Made by a program: the position numbers and the translations under genes. The notes under the pieces are model-generated. The model was not told the DNA's origin. It did no database searches and was given only the letters and a program-made list of their open reading frames with translations. 64,000 bases of DNA from Xiphophorus maculatus (taxonomy: Eukaryota; Chordata; Actinopteri; Cyprinodontiformes; Poeciliidae): NCBI RefSeq assembly GCF_002775205.1, contig NC_036447.1, forward strand, positions 27,092,245 to 27,156,244, read 5' to 3'. Numbering within the stretch: the first letter of the stretch is position 1; every line of letters starts with the position of its first letter. Shown here piece after piece: positions 36,901-50,064 of this stretch.

Positions 36901-39900
36901 TTGGTGATCAAATTTTTATTCTGCTTTTGAGAGAAAAAAACAACAACTCATTTTTCTATAATTTTGGTGACAAAAAAATAGTTGCTATTCTTCAAAAATG
37001 TAATAAAACGTTTGAATGAAACTACACTTTTAGTTTCAGTTTGCAGAGGTATGACAGACAGATTCACTTTCTTTTTCTGATTTGTTTTTCTCCTTCTGTC
37101 CTCTCGATGCTCTCACAGTTAAATCCAGAAGCCTGTCTCACTCATCCTATTGAGATTCTACCCTTTTCATGTTTTTCTTACATAATGTTATGACCAGTCT
37201 GCCTTTGCGTGCAATTAGCGGCCTCTTGTGGCCACCAAAAGTAGTGCTTATGAATTCTCAGCAGCAGCTACAGTGAAGCAGTTCTGACCATTTGAGTAAG
37301 TCACCTAATTTCCTCAGAAAGCTCACAGAGTATTGGTAGTGACATCAACAAACGGCTTGGTAAGTTTGATTTAACCTCGTCACTTTCTTTAATCTTTCAA
37401 AATTAAGTTGAATTTCTAAAAAAATCAGTCAACACTTCCATTTTTTTTCTCTTTGATGGCACTTTTTTTTTTTTTTTTTTACTTAAAATGATGCCTATGT
37501 AAAAGTGCTGACTAACCCGGAGGTGCTGCGAGCCAATCTGAAGCCTGCAACACATGTCCAGGAAGTGAGGAACAGCTTGGTCGTCCAACACAATGTAAAC
37601 AGGCACAGACCGACGGCAAGCTGCATCCATCAGGTCCTGCAGGATGTGGATGTCTGTGAGCATGTCCATCACTATGGCGATGACCTGCAGAGAGAGAGAG
37701 AGAGAAAAAGTCCAATAGTCTGTAGATCTATGTTGTTGCAACTGGTACATTTTCTCTAGAAACCTACGGTGAAATTGGTGGGTGTTGCATCTGATCAAGT
37801 CTGTTAAAAAAGCAACTACACAGTAAACAAAGATTTCTGGGGTTTCTATCTGTGCTCTAATTAAAATATAAACCCTAATAAGCTATCAGACACACTGCCA
37901 AAAGATTTAAAAAATAAAAATCAGAAGATTTAGACTTAACTTTTGCTCATTTCTTTGGCCCACATCCAGAATCCCACCTTCTGATTATAGAGGGAAAAAC
38001 TGAAGGTCTGGACGGTGAGCAACAGGAGGCTGCCAGAGAAACCATGCAGTGACGCTAATGTTTCTCAGCCAAAATCCCTGAAACACACTGATGCTTTGCC
38101 TGCTTTGATAAAGTGCTAAAGACCCTTTGAGTTGTTTTTTTCCCAAACAGCTCAAGAGTAGAAATTGTGACGCGAGTAAAAATTAGATGTGTAAATATGT
38201 ATAATGTGGAACATATTTGAATGAGACAATTGAGGATGAGATTTAATAAGCTTCGTCTTCTTCCTTCTCGGTTCTGAATCTGACATTGAAGTCTTGTTTT
38301 TGTTTTTATGTATAATTATTATCATGATATATGATTTTTTTTTTGTTTTCTTATTTCTTTCTGATATTTTATTTGTTCAAAATAAAGATTTAAAGTACAC
38401 ACCTCCTTCTGCTGGTTTCTTTTAGACAGATTTGCCAATGCTGCAGATGAATCTTTTAACTACAAAACTATTTTAAGTCCTAAATCCATCTGTTGTGTAA
38501 AAACCATGTGCCTTTTTTTGCTATAAGGGTCGTAATAACTACAGGTTTAGCTTTCACCCAGTAAAAAGTAAATAGATGCTTAGAAGTTACAATACACAGC
38601 AAGTATCCATCGAAAAGTAAATGCTTGAAAAACAAGCAAAAGTAGTTTTAAGACATGTTTGAACATGCTCCGCACAAGCTAGCAGGAAAAGAGCGGGAGA
38701 CAAGTGACGTCACGGAAACTATTTCCCTTTAAATGCCAGTGTTTTCTTGTTTTTTTTTCCTGTTTGGGAGCAAAGGCCTGCTGGTACCGCTCAAAGGAAA
38801 AATGCTGAGCAGGCTTGGTTAGGGTAATAAATTGAGCAACAAGTTACGGCCTGCAGACAGTTGCGCTTTATTTGTTGCAATCAAACAAACAAAACACATA
38901 CAAGAGAAATATATAGAATAAAGTCATGTGCATATAAGTCTTACAAATATGCACTTTGATTCTATATCACTTTTCAGTGTGTGTGTTTTCTGTTGTAAAG
39001 TCAAAATTTTGCTGACTGGCTTAGTTTCTGGCAGGTTTAAACAGAAACTTACCAGTTTCTATTTTCCTATTTTTTATTAGGAAAATGTATTTTCATAGCA
39101 AACACCTTACAGTGTTACTAAAAGCCTTACTAAAATTTAAGGCTATCAAAAAATGTTTTAATACCATTATCAATGAAATTTAAGACCTGTATCACGACAG
39201 AAATGTATAAAATAATACATCATATTTTATATAGTAGCAGTGCCAAGCTTTTTCTTTTTTACACAGAATTCACATAACATCGTATGGTTGGCAACAGAAG
39301 AGAGCCAGTGGCATTAAATTTACACTAAGATGAAAAAAAGCTAGCTAGCTAGAAAGGGTATATTAGCCTTAGAGTGTGATTTGAGGCTAGTTAGCGGTAG
39401 CCTCAAATCACAGAACGGAAAGAATATGTCTGCGTGCGACTCAAACGTTTGCCAAAAATAAACTATATCGAATATAAAAGATTAAACAGCGTTGCCAAGA
39501 TAACATTTAAGACCTGTGATTACTGTATTTAAGGCCAACTTACACTTTTTAAAATGAATTCAAGGCATATTAAGGCCTTAATTTTAGATACATGAGTTTA
39601 AGGCTTTTTAATACCTAAAAAGGATGCACCGACATCATGTAAAATATAGAAATACAATAAAAGAAGGAGGAGGAGAAGAAGAAGAAGCATACACTACTAT
39701 TACTCTGAGTTATTCTTAGAACCCTAAGAACAAGCCAGGTTATTCTTCCTGGGGTTACAACCCAAAGTTAGTAAATTAAAACTTTGAATCAGTTGTTACC
39801 TACATAGCTAACATAATAACTGGAAGACATGCAAACGATTAGGCAGTGAAAGACATTGCAAGTCACTGCCTTTATATCAAGCAAATGGTTGCCATACCAC

Positions 39901-41835
39901 TTAGAAAACCAGTAATATGTTGTCATTTTCAATCAGGAAGTTGTCAAAAAAACAATTGTAAGAATGTTAGCAAGCAAGTCAGAACCACTGAGGCAAATAA
40001 AGTGAAAGCCAAACGGGCACATTAAACAACAGAAGACGAAATAGGGATGAAGACAAAGGAAAAAGACAAGGGTGGGACTTCAAAAGTGTTCCAGGAAAAT
40101 GTGGAGATAAGCTAGGTAATAAAACAATAAAAACTAAAAACCGTAAATTAGAGTTTCACTCTCCTGACCCACTTTTAAAGGGGAAAGCTGAGGCATTGCT
40201 GGCCAAAGGGGGGGAACACATCACTGCCTCGCTGTGAGCAAGAGGAACGGATGACTCAGCTCAGGTCCGGCACTGAATGAGTAAACACCACAGCTGCCTG
40301 TTGCGTGGTTACTCTTATTCAAGTCCAAAGTTACAAGTTACAATGTTACAATCACTCAAAGCTGTCTCTAAGCTAAAGTTTACTCTTACAGGCCTTCACC
40401 TTATGAAGGGAAGTAAGATTTTCAGATGTGGGTGTATCCTGGGCAGATAGTTTCTCTGCTGGGTTTTTTGTCTTTCCATTCCAACTCAATGTTTTTAAAA
40501 AAATGACTGGGAAAAGAATTCGGTAAGCTAAGCTACAAAGTTTGTTTGGATACAATGTCCTACTATATTATATTTCTAAGTCTGTTGGAGTTTCACGCTT
40601 GAAGTTGGATTATTTGTGCCAGGACAGTCACACAATACTCTCTTTTACCCCACTGACTAACAAAAGGGATAAGAAAGTCCCATGTTTCAAGTTGTAAAAA
40701 AAGGTGATGTCATTTCCTGTAAAGACTGACATACAAATCTGAGTTTTCCCTTTATTATTAAAGAAACTCCCACGTTTGGACTTAATTTCTAACACTTTGG
40801 CATTAAAAGCATTTGCTCTCACTTAATTAATTACTTTTTATATATAGCTAATATTGTAGCTAATAATATTAGCTATATATAAATATATAGCTAATATTTA
40901 TATGTATAGCTTATATTAGCTAAGAAACATTTCATTAGTGTTAATTTACCTTTCATTATTTAAAAATGACTAAAACCTTTAGAATGCTTCAAGGTCCATG
41001 ATGAAATATGCATATGATGAAAAAAAAAAACAAGCAAAAAAAAAAAAAAAACATACATTAACTTTTGGGGTAGTGTTTAGTGGATTAAACCCTTTCAAGA
41101 AATAATGCAGAAATATTCAATCCAAACAAAACTTATGTTCAGAGGGCACTAAACTACAGCCCACTGACCCAAAGCATCTTTGTCCTGTTCATTGCACATC
41201 TGTTCCTAATGGCTTTCCATCTTTTTCTGGATGTATATGGGAAAATGTAAAAGCTGAATCTTTTGCTTTGCATCATTGTGTAAAACAAATGATCCATAAA
41301 TGAAATCTAATAACGCTTTGTAACCCTATTCTCTAGGTCCCTGGACTCTCCTCACCTTGCTCGCCTCCTGGATGAGCCGCCGCACCACCTCCTTGATGTG
41401 CGGTCCGTTGTCTTTGGGTGGGTGGGTGTGCACGGCCACCCGCGTCACCCCTTTGAAGAACCCCCCGCTGGGCCAGCCGATGTCCAGCGACGGGACCTCG
41501 GTGTCCGACATCAGTGGCCAGTAGGTAGAATGAACCCCTGAGTCCGCGTCGGCTCCAGCGGCTCCCTGTTCCGCCGTCTGGCTGCTGCTGCTGCTGCTGG
41601 TGTCGTTAGAGTCATATTGTTTGAAAGTGCTCACGAGAACTTTAACTTCCCTCGCGGACAAAAAGTCTTTCGCGTTGTCTTCCTTGAGTCGCGTCTTGAA
41701 GGCGCCGTCGCCATTCTTCAGCAGCTCCTCGATGGCAGCACGCTGCTCTTCGCTGTAGTAGAACTCCGGCTTGGACTCCGGGACTTTGACACCGATGTGC
41801 CCGTCCTCCATGCACATAAGCTGGGATTCAGCCAT
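33857..41835 (-). CDS. fam83f: FAM83F-like protein (DUF1669, CaaX), five coding exons, 510 aa
   Basis: FAM83 proteins use the N-terminal DUF1669, a pseudo-phospholipase-D fold, to anchor casein kinase 1; FAM83F is membrane-tethered by prenylation. Coding exons (minus): 41835-41356, 37684-37517, 36437-36316, 35135-34420, 33903-33857, totalling 1533 nt including stop, with matching phases. The N-terminus MAESQL matches FAM83F. Shared family features are YWPLMSDTEVPSLDIGW, THPPKDNGPHIKEVVR, VIAIVMDMLTDIHILQD, MLVDGDKVAFGSYSFSW and FDRDFRELYAISEKLDLY. The CK1-binding Phe pair F-x3-F falls at about 281/285 and an Asp at about 247, each offset three from human F284/F288 and D250. The tail is low-complexity and Ser/Lys/Pro-rich. 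The last exon ends in C-T-A-S, a farnesyl-type CaaX box, as in human FAM83F (CVIS). Human FAM83F is 500 aa. The gene converges on cyth4. Confidence 0.9.
39375..39412. repeat. Perfect 14-bp inverted repeat, 10-bp loop
   Basis: TGTGATTTGAGGCT and its exact complement, beside a GCTAGCTAGCTAG run. In fam83f intron 1, which otherwise (37685-41355) holds AT-rich sequence and poly-A tracts. Confidence 0.93.
40835..40925. repeat. AT-rich palindromic cluster
   Basis: Repeated TATAGCTAATATT/AATATTAGCTATA words form overlapping inverted repeats in fam83f intron 1. Confidence 0.8.
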
Positions 41836-42050
41836 GGCTACGGAAGCCCTGACACCCCTAGGGAGGTCAAACTCTCCCTACTTTACTGACAGAATCTTCA
41901 GAGTGTTTACCTTTGTGACCGCACTGCTAAAAAAAAGAAAAGAAAAGAAAGCTGGGAAGTTTTCTTACCTGACCGGGTGCGTCAGAGGTGGGACAGAGAG
42001 CGCGTCTCAATCTGTGGTGCTTTCAAGTGCTAATGGAAAAAAGAGAACTG
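41836..42050 (-). promoter_or_regulatory. Presumed fam83f 5' UTR and promoter region
   Basis: The sequence immediately upstream of the fam83f start codon. No TATA box is evident. Assigned by position only; the transcription start is not visible. Confidence 0.35.
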
Positions 42051-42924
42051 TCCTACAGCACAACGAATTGAGTCAAATACATCTTTTTTAAGGATTGTCT
42101 AAAATAGCTGCTGTGTGCTGGGAATAATTAGGTTGATTTTCTTTAAATCAAATATCCTTGTTAATCGTTCACGTGTGATTTTTATCTATTTGAACGAAAA
42201 TCGCCTGCAAATATTTAGTATTGATCCTCGTTCTGCACGTTCTTGCTTAAATAAACGACAGATGTCCGTATATTTATAAAAAAAATTTATTGAAAAACTT
42301 TCTGATGAAAGACTGGGAAGGGGAAGTTTTATTGCCCTGAAGACATAAAGGTTTAATGAACCAGGTGGCCCTGAAGGAGGCTGCCTGACGGAATCTCAAA
42401 GAGTTTATTTCTCTTTCCTTTTTGTGGGGAACATATTGCCGAAAAAAAGAACCTAGCCTCTGTACTAAACTAAGCAAGACGCCATTTATGTGTGTCAAAG
42501 ACGATATATTTATGCTGCAAAGCATAATAACCAACTTAAAGTTTTTTACAGCATAAATCCTGTGTAAATAGAACAAAGAGTGCTCTGCTCATTCCCCTTG
42601 AAAATTCATTTTATTATCGGGGAATTGCCAAAGCAAGCAAAAGACATTTCCTCTGCACATGTATAGTTCATACATTTGGGGCAGTGTTCCATATTATTTG
42701 TATTTTCAAACTACTTTTCTCAAAACTAACCACAGAAAAATCCCAGAGACAAACTTACAAATACTTAGTTTGTTTGACTCTTAATGTTGCAGTATTTTAA
42801 AAGAGATTTTTTTTTTTTTTTTTTTACATATTTGTTGAAAGCGTCAACAAATATGTTGAAAGTACAACATGATCTGTGAAAAACATTGAGCTCCAGCTGC
42901 CTTCTCCCTGGTGCTGACTACAAT

Positions 42925-43196
42925 CAACCAATCAGACCCTGGAGGTGTGTCTTAGCGCTGTCGACCAACCTCCGTGTGGCGCTGCTCAACTCCCCACTTT
43001 CACGCTTTCTTTGTTATGCTGTAGCTAGCAGAGTCTGTTGTGAATGCTCAGGTGAGTTAGCATAGCCACTGATGACGGTGGATAAACAGTTTTTCTGTAA
43101 CAGTAAGTTGTTTCTCCACCATTACCACATTTAGCAGGACATACATGAGAGTGGTTGACAGCGCTAAGACCCTCCTCCTGGCTCTGATTGGTTGAA
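42925..43196. mobile_element. Foldback element with 38-bp terminal inverted repeats
   Basis: Arms 42925-42962 and 43159-43196 are about 87% complementary by eye (CAACCAATCAG...CTTAGCGCTGTC). The right arm matches 37 of 38 bases of 9157-9194, so this is a dispersed family. The interior is non-coding. Probably a MITE. Confidence 0.7.
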
Positions 43197-43708
43197 CTTT
43201 GTGAGGGGGGCGCACACCAAACAAGCAGTCCCCGCCTAGTGGGTTTGTGTCGCGCCTTGTCGCGGCACATGGTCGTGCTCGTGGAACCTGAATTTCTTTT
43301 AACTGGATCGTGCGCCACTTTTCAGTGTTCGTTTTCTGAGAATAGCTACGTCACCGATGTTCGGCGTCACCTTAAAAAAAAAAACCGCCCACTGCTTGCT
43401 CGGTGCACGCGAGCTCGACACGAGCTCGACGCGAGCTTTCAAAGGCGCGACAATAACTTAAACCGTGACAAACTTAACTTGCAATTAAAGTCTGTCACGG
43501 TTTGGATTTTCCGCCGCGTCAGAATCACTCACCATGCGTCACACCAAAATTTAACATACATTCTTCTGTGTACATTCGGAATGCGTTTCAAGAGCTTACG
43601 AAAGGGAAGCGACAAAATTCCTGCTTTTTGTTTGCAGTAGGAACATCGACTCGTTTGAGACACACCCTCACCTAAGCATGCAGTCACACTTGAGCTAATA
43701 AAAAAAAC

Positions 43709-43838
<130 letters not shown>

Positions 43839-45042
43839 TCATTGGAACTGACGGTGCATTCTCAGGTAGCGAGGAGGAACCTGCTGCATCAGAGCATCGA
43901 GTCATGCCCCATCCTGCTCCATAGAGCTTCACCAAAATTATTCCTGCATTTCCCTGGAATAATGTTGGATTCATGCCAGTGTAGTATGTCACCTGACCAA
44001 ATAATATTATTCTTGAAGTCCTCATTCTTTCCAGCAGCAATTAACAAAGAGAATATTATGCCAGCTACTCCTGGTTCTTTGTGTGACTGACTATTATTTA
44101 TTTATTTTTTTTCTTGAAGCTCTAAATTCAAATGGGAAACATAATCAGACTTTATCTTTGCTTTGCTGCCCCTTTCTAAAACCATCCAACTAACCTAATA
44201 GTGACTTTTACAAACTTCAACATAAGCATAAAAAAATAATTCCTGTGAGTAGCTGTGGTGGACGAGAGTGGAAGATTAGCAGCCGGCTTAAAAAATACAA
44301 AATTATTATATATTTATATATGTATATATGAAAGAGCTAATTACAGAGCGAGAAAAAAAAAAAACCACAGAGGCGGAAAGAAAACGAGAGGATTTAGAAA
44401 TGCAACACACAAATGAACACACTGCCACCATTAACCCCTTTTTCTTTCTTCTTCTGTCACTCCCTGTGATATTCTCAGCCGGTCTCAGTGGTCGGTCTTG
44501 CATGAATGCTCGAATCGCAGTGTGGGGTGCAGTGGGGATTTTATCCTGTGGCTAAGCTGAAAAGCAAATGTGCTTTACAACTCAATAACTAACTAAATAT
44601 AACCGACTGAACACACGGTCCAACAAATAAAGCTTGCGCCAAAGAATTTCTTACAATGAGGGAACTGACAAAATGACTCATGTTCCCTTTTGTATGGTAG
44701 TACATTCTACCTTTTTGTATATTGGCTCTCAGTAGCAGTTGCCAAGGTGACGTACAGCTGTATCAGAGCTTAATTTATTGTTATTCACCGTTTATGCAGG
44801 TGTAACTACTCATATCCTGTACTGTTATATCTGTTTAGACATAATATTTACTATGTTTATAGGTTTGGGCCAATTAAAGGTCCAGTTTCATCGCAGCACT
44901 CAAAAGTTAAGTCTTAACAGGTGGAAATAACTTACGTTATGCTCCGTGATTTCTAAACTGTGTGTGAGAGAAATTTGAGAGAAAAATACTGGCAAACATA
45001 CTCCACGATGCAATATGTCTGATATATTTTTGTCAAACAAAT

Positions 45043-45589
45043 GAAAGGGGCAGCATTTTGATATATCAACTTTAACAAAATACAAAAACAAACCTGGAAT
45101 GTTGTTTTGATCCTGTCTTGTTACATGTTTCATGTAACATCCTTTCATACATGTCACATTTCTCTTACATGCATGTTTGAGAAATCCTTTAGTCTCCCAT
45201 GGCAACCATTCAGCTGTGCTAAACGCCTGGTTGGACCTAGCCCCGCCTCCAAGACACAGCTCCTCCTCTGAGTTGCATTTTCCAAGCTTCCGCCTCACAG
45301 AGCAGCTCCTCTCCCATGACTCTCCCACTGAGCTCCTTCAGACTAGCCAGCAGCAATTAGCAAACAGCTGATGGAACTGAGCTCATTGACTTCCTGAAAG
45401 TGGAGTGTCGGAGCCAGAGTTTTTAAAGAGACGGAGGCCCTATTTTAAGGTGCTAAAGATCAAAGTCAATTTTATTTTAAGTCATATTTGATATATAAAG
45501 CATTTTCAGAACAACTGAAGCTAACATAGTTACTTGCTTGTTCTACAAAATGGCATGATGTGCCTAGAAAACGCGTACTGCCCCTTTAA
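45043..45589 (+). mobile_element. MITE family member, copy B
   Basis: Starts near GAAAGGGGCAGCATTTTG and ends CGTACTGCCCCTTTAA, the best preserved 3' terminus of the family. The core has CCATGGCAACCATTCAG and CTTCAGACTAGCCAGCAGCA. Confidence 0.75.
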
Positions 45590-47115
45590 GAATTTTTGCA
45601 CTGCCACATTTTTATCAGCTTATTTATTTAGCACTGAAATACAAAAGCTGAAGTGATACCTCAACCGAAGCCGCAAATACCAGATGAGTTGAAGAGTAGA
45701 GCAGGAGCAAAGAGAAGAGAGTAAAGAAGGAGGAAGTCCAAACCATCTCTTCCATCGATCATAATAAGAAATGTGAGATTTCCGGTGTTATGTTTTGCGG
45801 ATTTGTTTATTTAAGGTAGCAGAATTCTTCTTCTGTAAATTTAATTTATGTCAGTATAAGACGTACAAAATTAACACGAGCCATACAGAGTTTCAACTCT
45901 TTCAAATTATGGGAAGAAGCTGTCAAAAACACAGCGTCACGGCTGCGACTAAAGACAGACGTCTGCATGTGGCATTTAGTCATTTTAGAGGTTCACTGCA
46001 ACAGAAGCCACAAAGAGACTGTACGGCTTCATGCAGCACGTTGTATGCAAGCAGTGTGAAAGTGGCTATTGAGAGGAGAGAACGTTTTTCTTAAAAACAC
46101 TTTCTTTGGAGTGTCCTAAAAATCCATAGGAACACCGGTCTTGTGGATGTGGAGTCGATGTGGAAAATCGTGACCTTCAAGAAACACTAATAGAAAAGCC
46201 GCACTTTTCTTTGACTGGTCAATGACAGTCAAAGATCTTGACCGTCTTTGTTCCTGCGTAGTGTTCATGTGTGAAGGGTGAAAGAAAGATCAACTCAGAG
46301 GACTCAACCGTGTTCAAGAGCTCTTCCTGGAAAGAAAAAGAAAAATCTATGGCGCATTATGAATTAGATGATGTGACGATGAGTGATCTGGCCCTTATTA
46401 AAACAGAGGAGCTTGCTTGTCCTTGTCAGCTGGCATCTAGCCCACACTGGTTCAGATTCATACATCTCGTATCTTTACGTCGTTGCACCACACATAAATA
46501 TACCAGACGCTTTATGAGCGACACTTTGACAGGACTGGGTTGGATCTGATGGACGTCTGTAATGGAAAATCTTCAATTCCATCACATCCCAGTACATAGA
46601 GACTGTAGAGTCCAACACGTTACTGGAAATATATTATAATATATTCTAATCCATTATTTCCCCGATATATTTTCTGATGTATTATTATGTAAATACACTG
46701 AATTATGCATTGATGATACATAAATTATACAATAGATCATATTTTCATGTAATGTATTGAAATGTATTGCAAAATATACAAATGATTGCCAGTCATTACT
46801 GACTTTGACTTCCTTTCAACCATAAACATCAGCTAATATACTCTGAGCTCCAGTGGCTTTTTTTTCTTCTTAATCTCGTTGAATTTTGCTGCCTTTGATT
46901 CGCAAAATCCAAAAGAAATGTCCACTCATTAAACGAAATGAGCAATTACCACGGTAACCCTCTGCATCCCTGCAGTGACCCTCGTTTCGACCACCATGCG
47001 TATTCATCTCATCTGGATGACAGGCGGACGGATCAGACGGAGTGCAGATGAAGGGAAATGGGATGAAGGGATGTAGCTGCAGCATGGACACAGATTTCTA
47101 GAGGAGCAAATGTCC

Positions 47116-47153
47116 AAACACACACACACACATGCCGACACACACACACACAA
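47116..47153. repeat. (CA)n microsatellite
   Basis: CA repeat interrupted by a TGCCGA segment. Confidence 0.9.
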
Positions 47154-47303
47154 GCACGCCGGCCGCCGTTCCACTCCTGTTGAATAATTCAACAGAACAG
47201 AGGTGTTATACGGAGGGCAGCGGTCTGTGGAGTGCGCTCTGTCAATCTCACAGTAAAATATTGTGTTGCTTGCCCTTGTGTTTTATCCCTTGGTGTGTGA
47301 TGA

Positions 47304-47344
47304 GATTAAATTCACTGGATTTTTCAAATCCAGTGAATTTAATC
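47304..47344. repeat. Perfect 19-bp inverted repeat, 3-bp loop
   Basis: GATTAAATTCACTGGATTT, loop TTC, exact reverse complement. The loop is too tight for a typical microRNA precursor. Confidence 0.95.
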
Positions 47345-47627
47345 AGATGTTACTCACATCCAGACTAGCTTTCTGATACAAATAGTCGGAATAATAAAGA
47401 AAAAGAGGGCAGTTCTAAAACGATAAAAAAATAGCCCAGTGATTCTGATTGTGCGCTAATGATATGCTCAGTCCAAGAATGAACAATTCAAGCTTTTTTT
47501 TTTTAGAGCACAACCGTCCAGACAGGAAGCAGTGGACTCCACGAACCCAAAGGAGCAACTCAGGAATGACTTCCTTTCTGACTTCAATATGGGAGTCTTA
47601 AAAGTAGACACTGGCAGAGCGTCTCAC

Positions 47628-48139
47628 TTAAAGGGGCAGTATTGTGTAGCTTTGCATCATGTTATGTTATTCCCTTATCAGAAACATACCTGTGGTGTTG
47701 CCTTGATTCTTTCATTCATGTTAGAGAAATCCTTGAGCGTCCTGTGGCAACTGTGCAAAACGCCTGGTGGGACTGAGCTCCGCCTTCGAGGACCCTTCAG
47801 CTCCTTCAGACTAGCCAGCAGCAATTGGCAAACACCTGCTGGAACTTAGCATCTGCTGAGCTCATTATAGGAGCTACTTCTCAGTGAAACACTCCTTAAA
47901 ATATTGTTATAGGGTTAATAAAGGGGTGATATTGTGATGACCTCCTGAAGGTGGAGTGTTGGAAAGAGCAGGAATTTATTAAAGAGACAGAGGCCCAATT
48001 TCAAGGCGTTAAATTACAAGGTCAAATTTCTTTGAAGCCACATTTGAAATATACAGGATTTATTATAACAACTGAAGGTAACATAGTTATTATAAAATGA
48101 CACTATGTGCCTGGAAAATGCACGATACTGCTCGTTTAA
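47628..48139 (+). mobile_element. MITE family member, copy C (most complete)
   Basis: 512 bp running from TTAAAGGGGCAGTATTGTG to ATACTGCTCGTTTAA, giving imperfect terminal inverted repeats of about 15 bp (two mismatches). TTAA at both ends suggests a TTAA target duplication, as in piggyBac-type elements, but this is inference. No coding capacity. Confidence 0.8.
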
Positions 48140-48897
48140 TAACCAGAGTGTAGCAGTCACAGCTTGGTTGTATATCCCAGCATTGTTATTTTTTTTTCTT
48201 TTTAAGATTTCTGTTGCCCCTCGAATGTTAGTAGAGGTAAGATAATTGCTGAAATTGTTTTAGTCATTGATTAGACCTGTTCCTATTTGTACAGTGTAGA
48301 TAAATAATTCCACCCCAACACTCTTTTCAGGACAGAATCAAAACATAACTGAATAAAGAAAAAATTTTAACATTTTTTTATGTTAATTCCAAAATTAAAA
48401 ACCTTCACTGTAATGTAGATTGTAAAAAAAAAAATCCCCCATAAAGCAATAAAACGTATTTTGTTTGTCTGGGTAAAATAAAAAAATAATTTAAAAAAAT
48501 TAAAAATAAAGATACCTTTGTATCGCCATTCACGTTTCTGGACCTAAATATACATGAGAAATGTCCACAGAATCCCGTCGCAGAATTATATAATGTGATG
48601 TAATACATTTTTAAAATGTTACCTTTTGTTCAGTTCCACACTCACAATATGTCACTGAATTTACTCTGTTTACATGAAGCATAGTGATTTCCTGTGGTTG
48701 ACTAAAATCTGTTTAGATTTATTTACTATCCATTGGTAAAAGTAAATTGAATAAAATAACATAAATCTAATCATTAAAGGAAATATTTAAATATTAGCAA
48801 GAACAAAAAAGAATAAAACACAATGTACACTGATTTGACTGGAATTTATATTCTGTAACATGGGATTTAGTTTCAAAACGATAAGTACCAAATACTG

Positions 48898-48914
48898 ATC
48901 AGCAGGGGGCAGTG
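48898..48914 (+). promoter_or_regulatory. CTCF-like site
   Basis: CAGCAGGGGGCAGTG matches the core of the vertebrate CTCF consensus. A single motif; occupancy unknown. Confidence 0.3.
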
Positions 48915-49070
48915 GAGTGCTGCATGGTCATTAGGACTTGAACTAAAAGCGGAAGAGAAGCACAACTTAGTACATAGTAACTGGGCTAGCCTGCTTGACG
49001 ACGTAATAACTTTAAAGTGTAAAAAAAAAAGAGAGAAAGAAACATTACATTTTGTGAACACTCAGTGATT

Positions 49071-49096
49071 GAATGAATGAATGAATGAATGAATGA
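49071..49096. repeat. (GAAT)n microsatellite
   Basis: Six and a half tandem GAAT units. Confidence 0.93.
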
Positions 49097-49654
49097 GTCA
49101 TATTCATATATTCAGAGAATCAAGTGGAGCTAGTGGAAATAGTCATACCTCTTGATTCTCCCCCTCCCACTACATTTTTTCATTTTACAACCACAAAAAT
49201 CAGTGGGACATTCTTAGGACTTTTCGTATAACAAACAGCATCTATTTGCATTGGCTCATGGGGGATGAAAACAAATCTGTCATAGTTTTCAGGTTATTTG
49301 TAAAAACAATATTGAAACGTTTTTCAGTCTTATAGTTAATTTTTTTATTTGCGTCTTTCTCCGAAAATCTCAATACAATATCTTAAAAAAAATAAAAAAA
49401 TGTGGTTGTAATGCCACAAAAGTTGGAAAAAAATGAAAGGGTCATCAATGCTATTGCAAGGTGCTGCATAGATGCAGAAAATGACTAAATTGTTGATACC
49501 TCTTGCAATTTTCATTCTACCGCTGACTCAGGCATCGCTATGACAACAACCGTTGACAGCTTGTCTTTGGTGAGGTCAGGACTCAGCTGGGCCTCTCAGA
49601 AACAGAACCACATTACGCCAGAAGACACACGTTGACAAAATTTAAAAAAGGACT

Positions 49655-50064
49655 TTAAATTGGGCATCTGTTACTTTAAATAAGTCTGTTCTTTCTGTTA
49701 CTCCACCTTCAGGAAATTATCACAACATGGCCGCTCTATTAACCCCCTAGCAACGTTTTAAGGAGTGTTTTACTGAGAAGCAGCTCCTATAATGAGCTCA
49801 GCAGATGTTCAGCTCCACCAGGTGTTTGCTAATTGCTGCTGGCTAGTCTGAAGGAGCTGAGTGGGGCAGTTGTGGAGGGAGGAGCCTCAAAAGTGGCACT
49901 AGGTCCCCCCAAGCCTTTTACACAACTGAATGGTTGCCATGGGAGATCAAAGGATTTCTCAAACACGCATGAAAGAATCAAGGAAACACTCCAGGTCTGT
50001 TTTTGATGAGAGATTTACATTATAACATAAATAAAGTCAGTTTTACATAATGCTGCCCCTTTAA
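49655..50064 (-). mobile_element. MITE family member, copy D (inverted, 3'-truncated)
   Basis: In reverse orientation: its 5' terminus appears as AATGCTGCCCCTTTAA at 50049-50064, and the conserved CTAATTGCTGCTGGCTAGTC core is present. Homology stops near 49655, before the other terminus. Confidence 0.75.

Noticed and set aside
41617..42091. Plus-strand frames over fam83f exon 1 and its upstream
   Set aside because: Antisense to the real exon; no independent support.
47304..47344. Perfect hairpin considered as a microRNA precursor
   Set aside because: Stem of 19 bp and loop of 3 nt are too small for a normal pre-miRNA.
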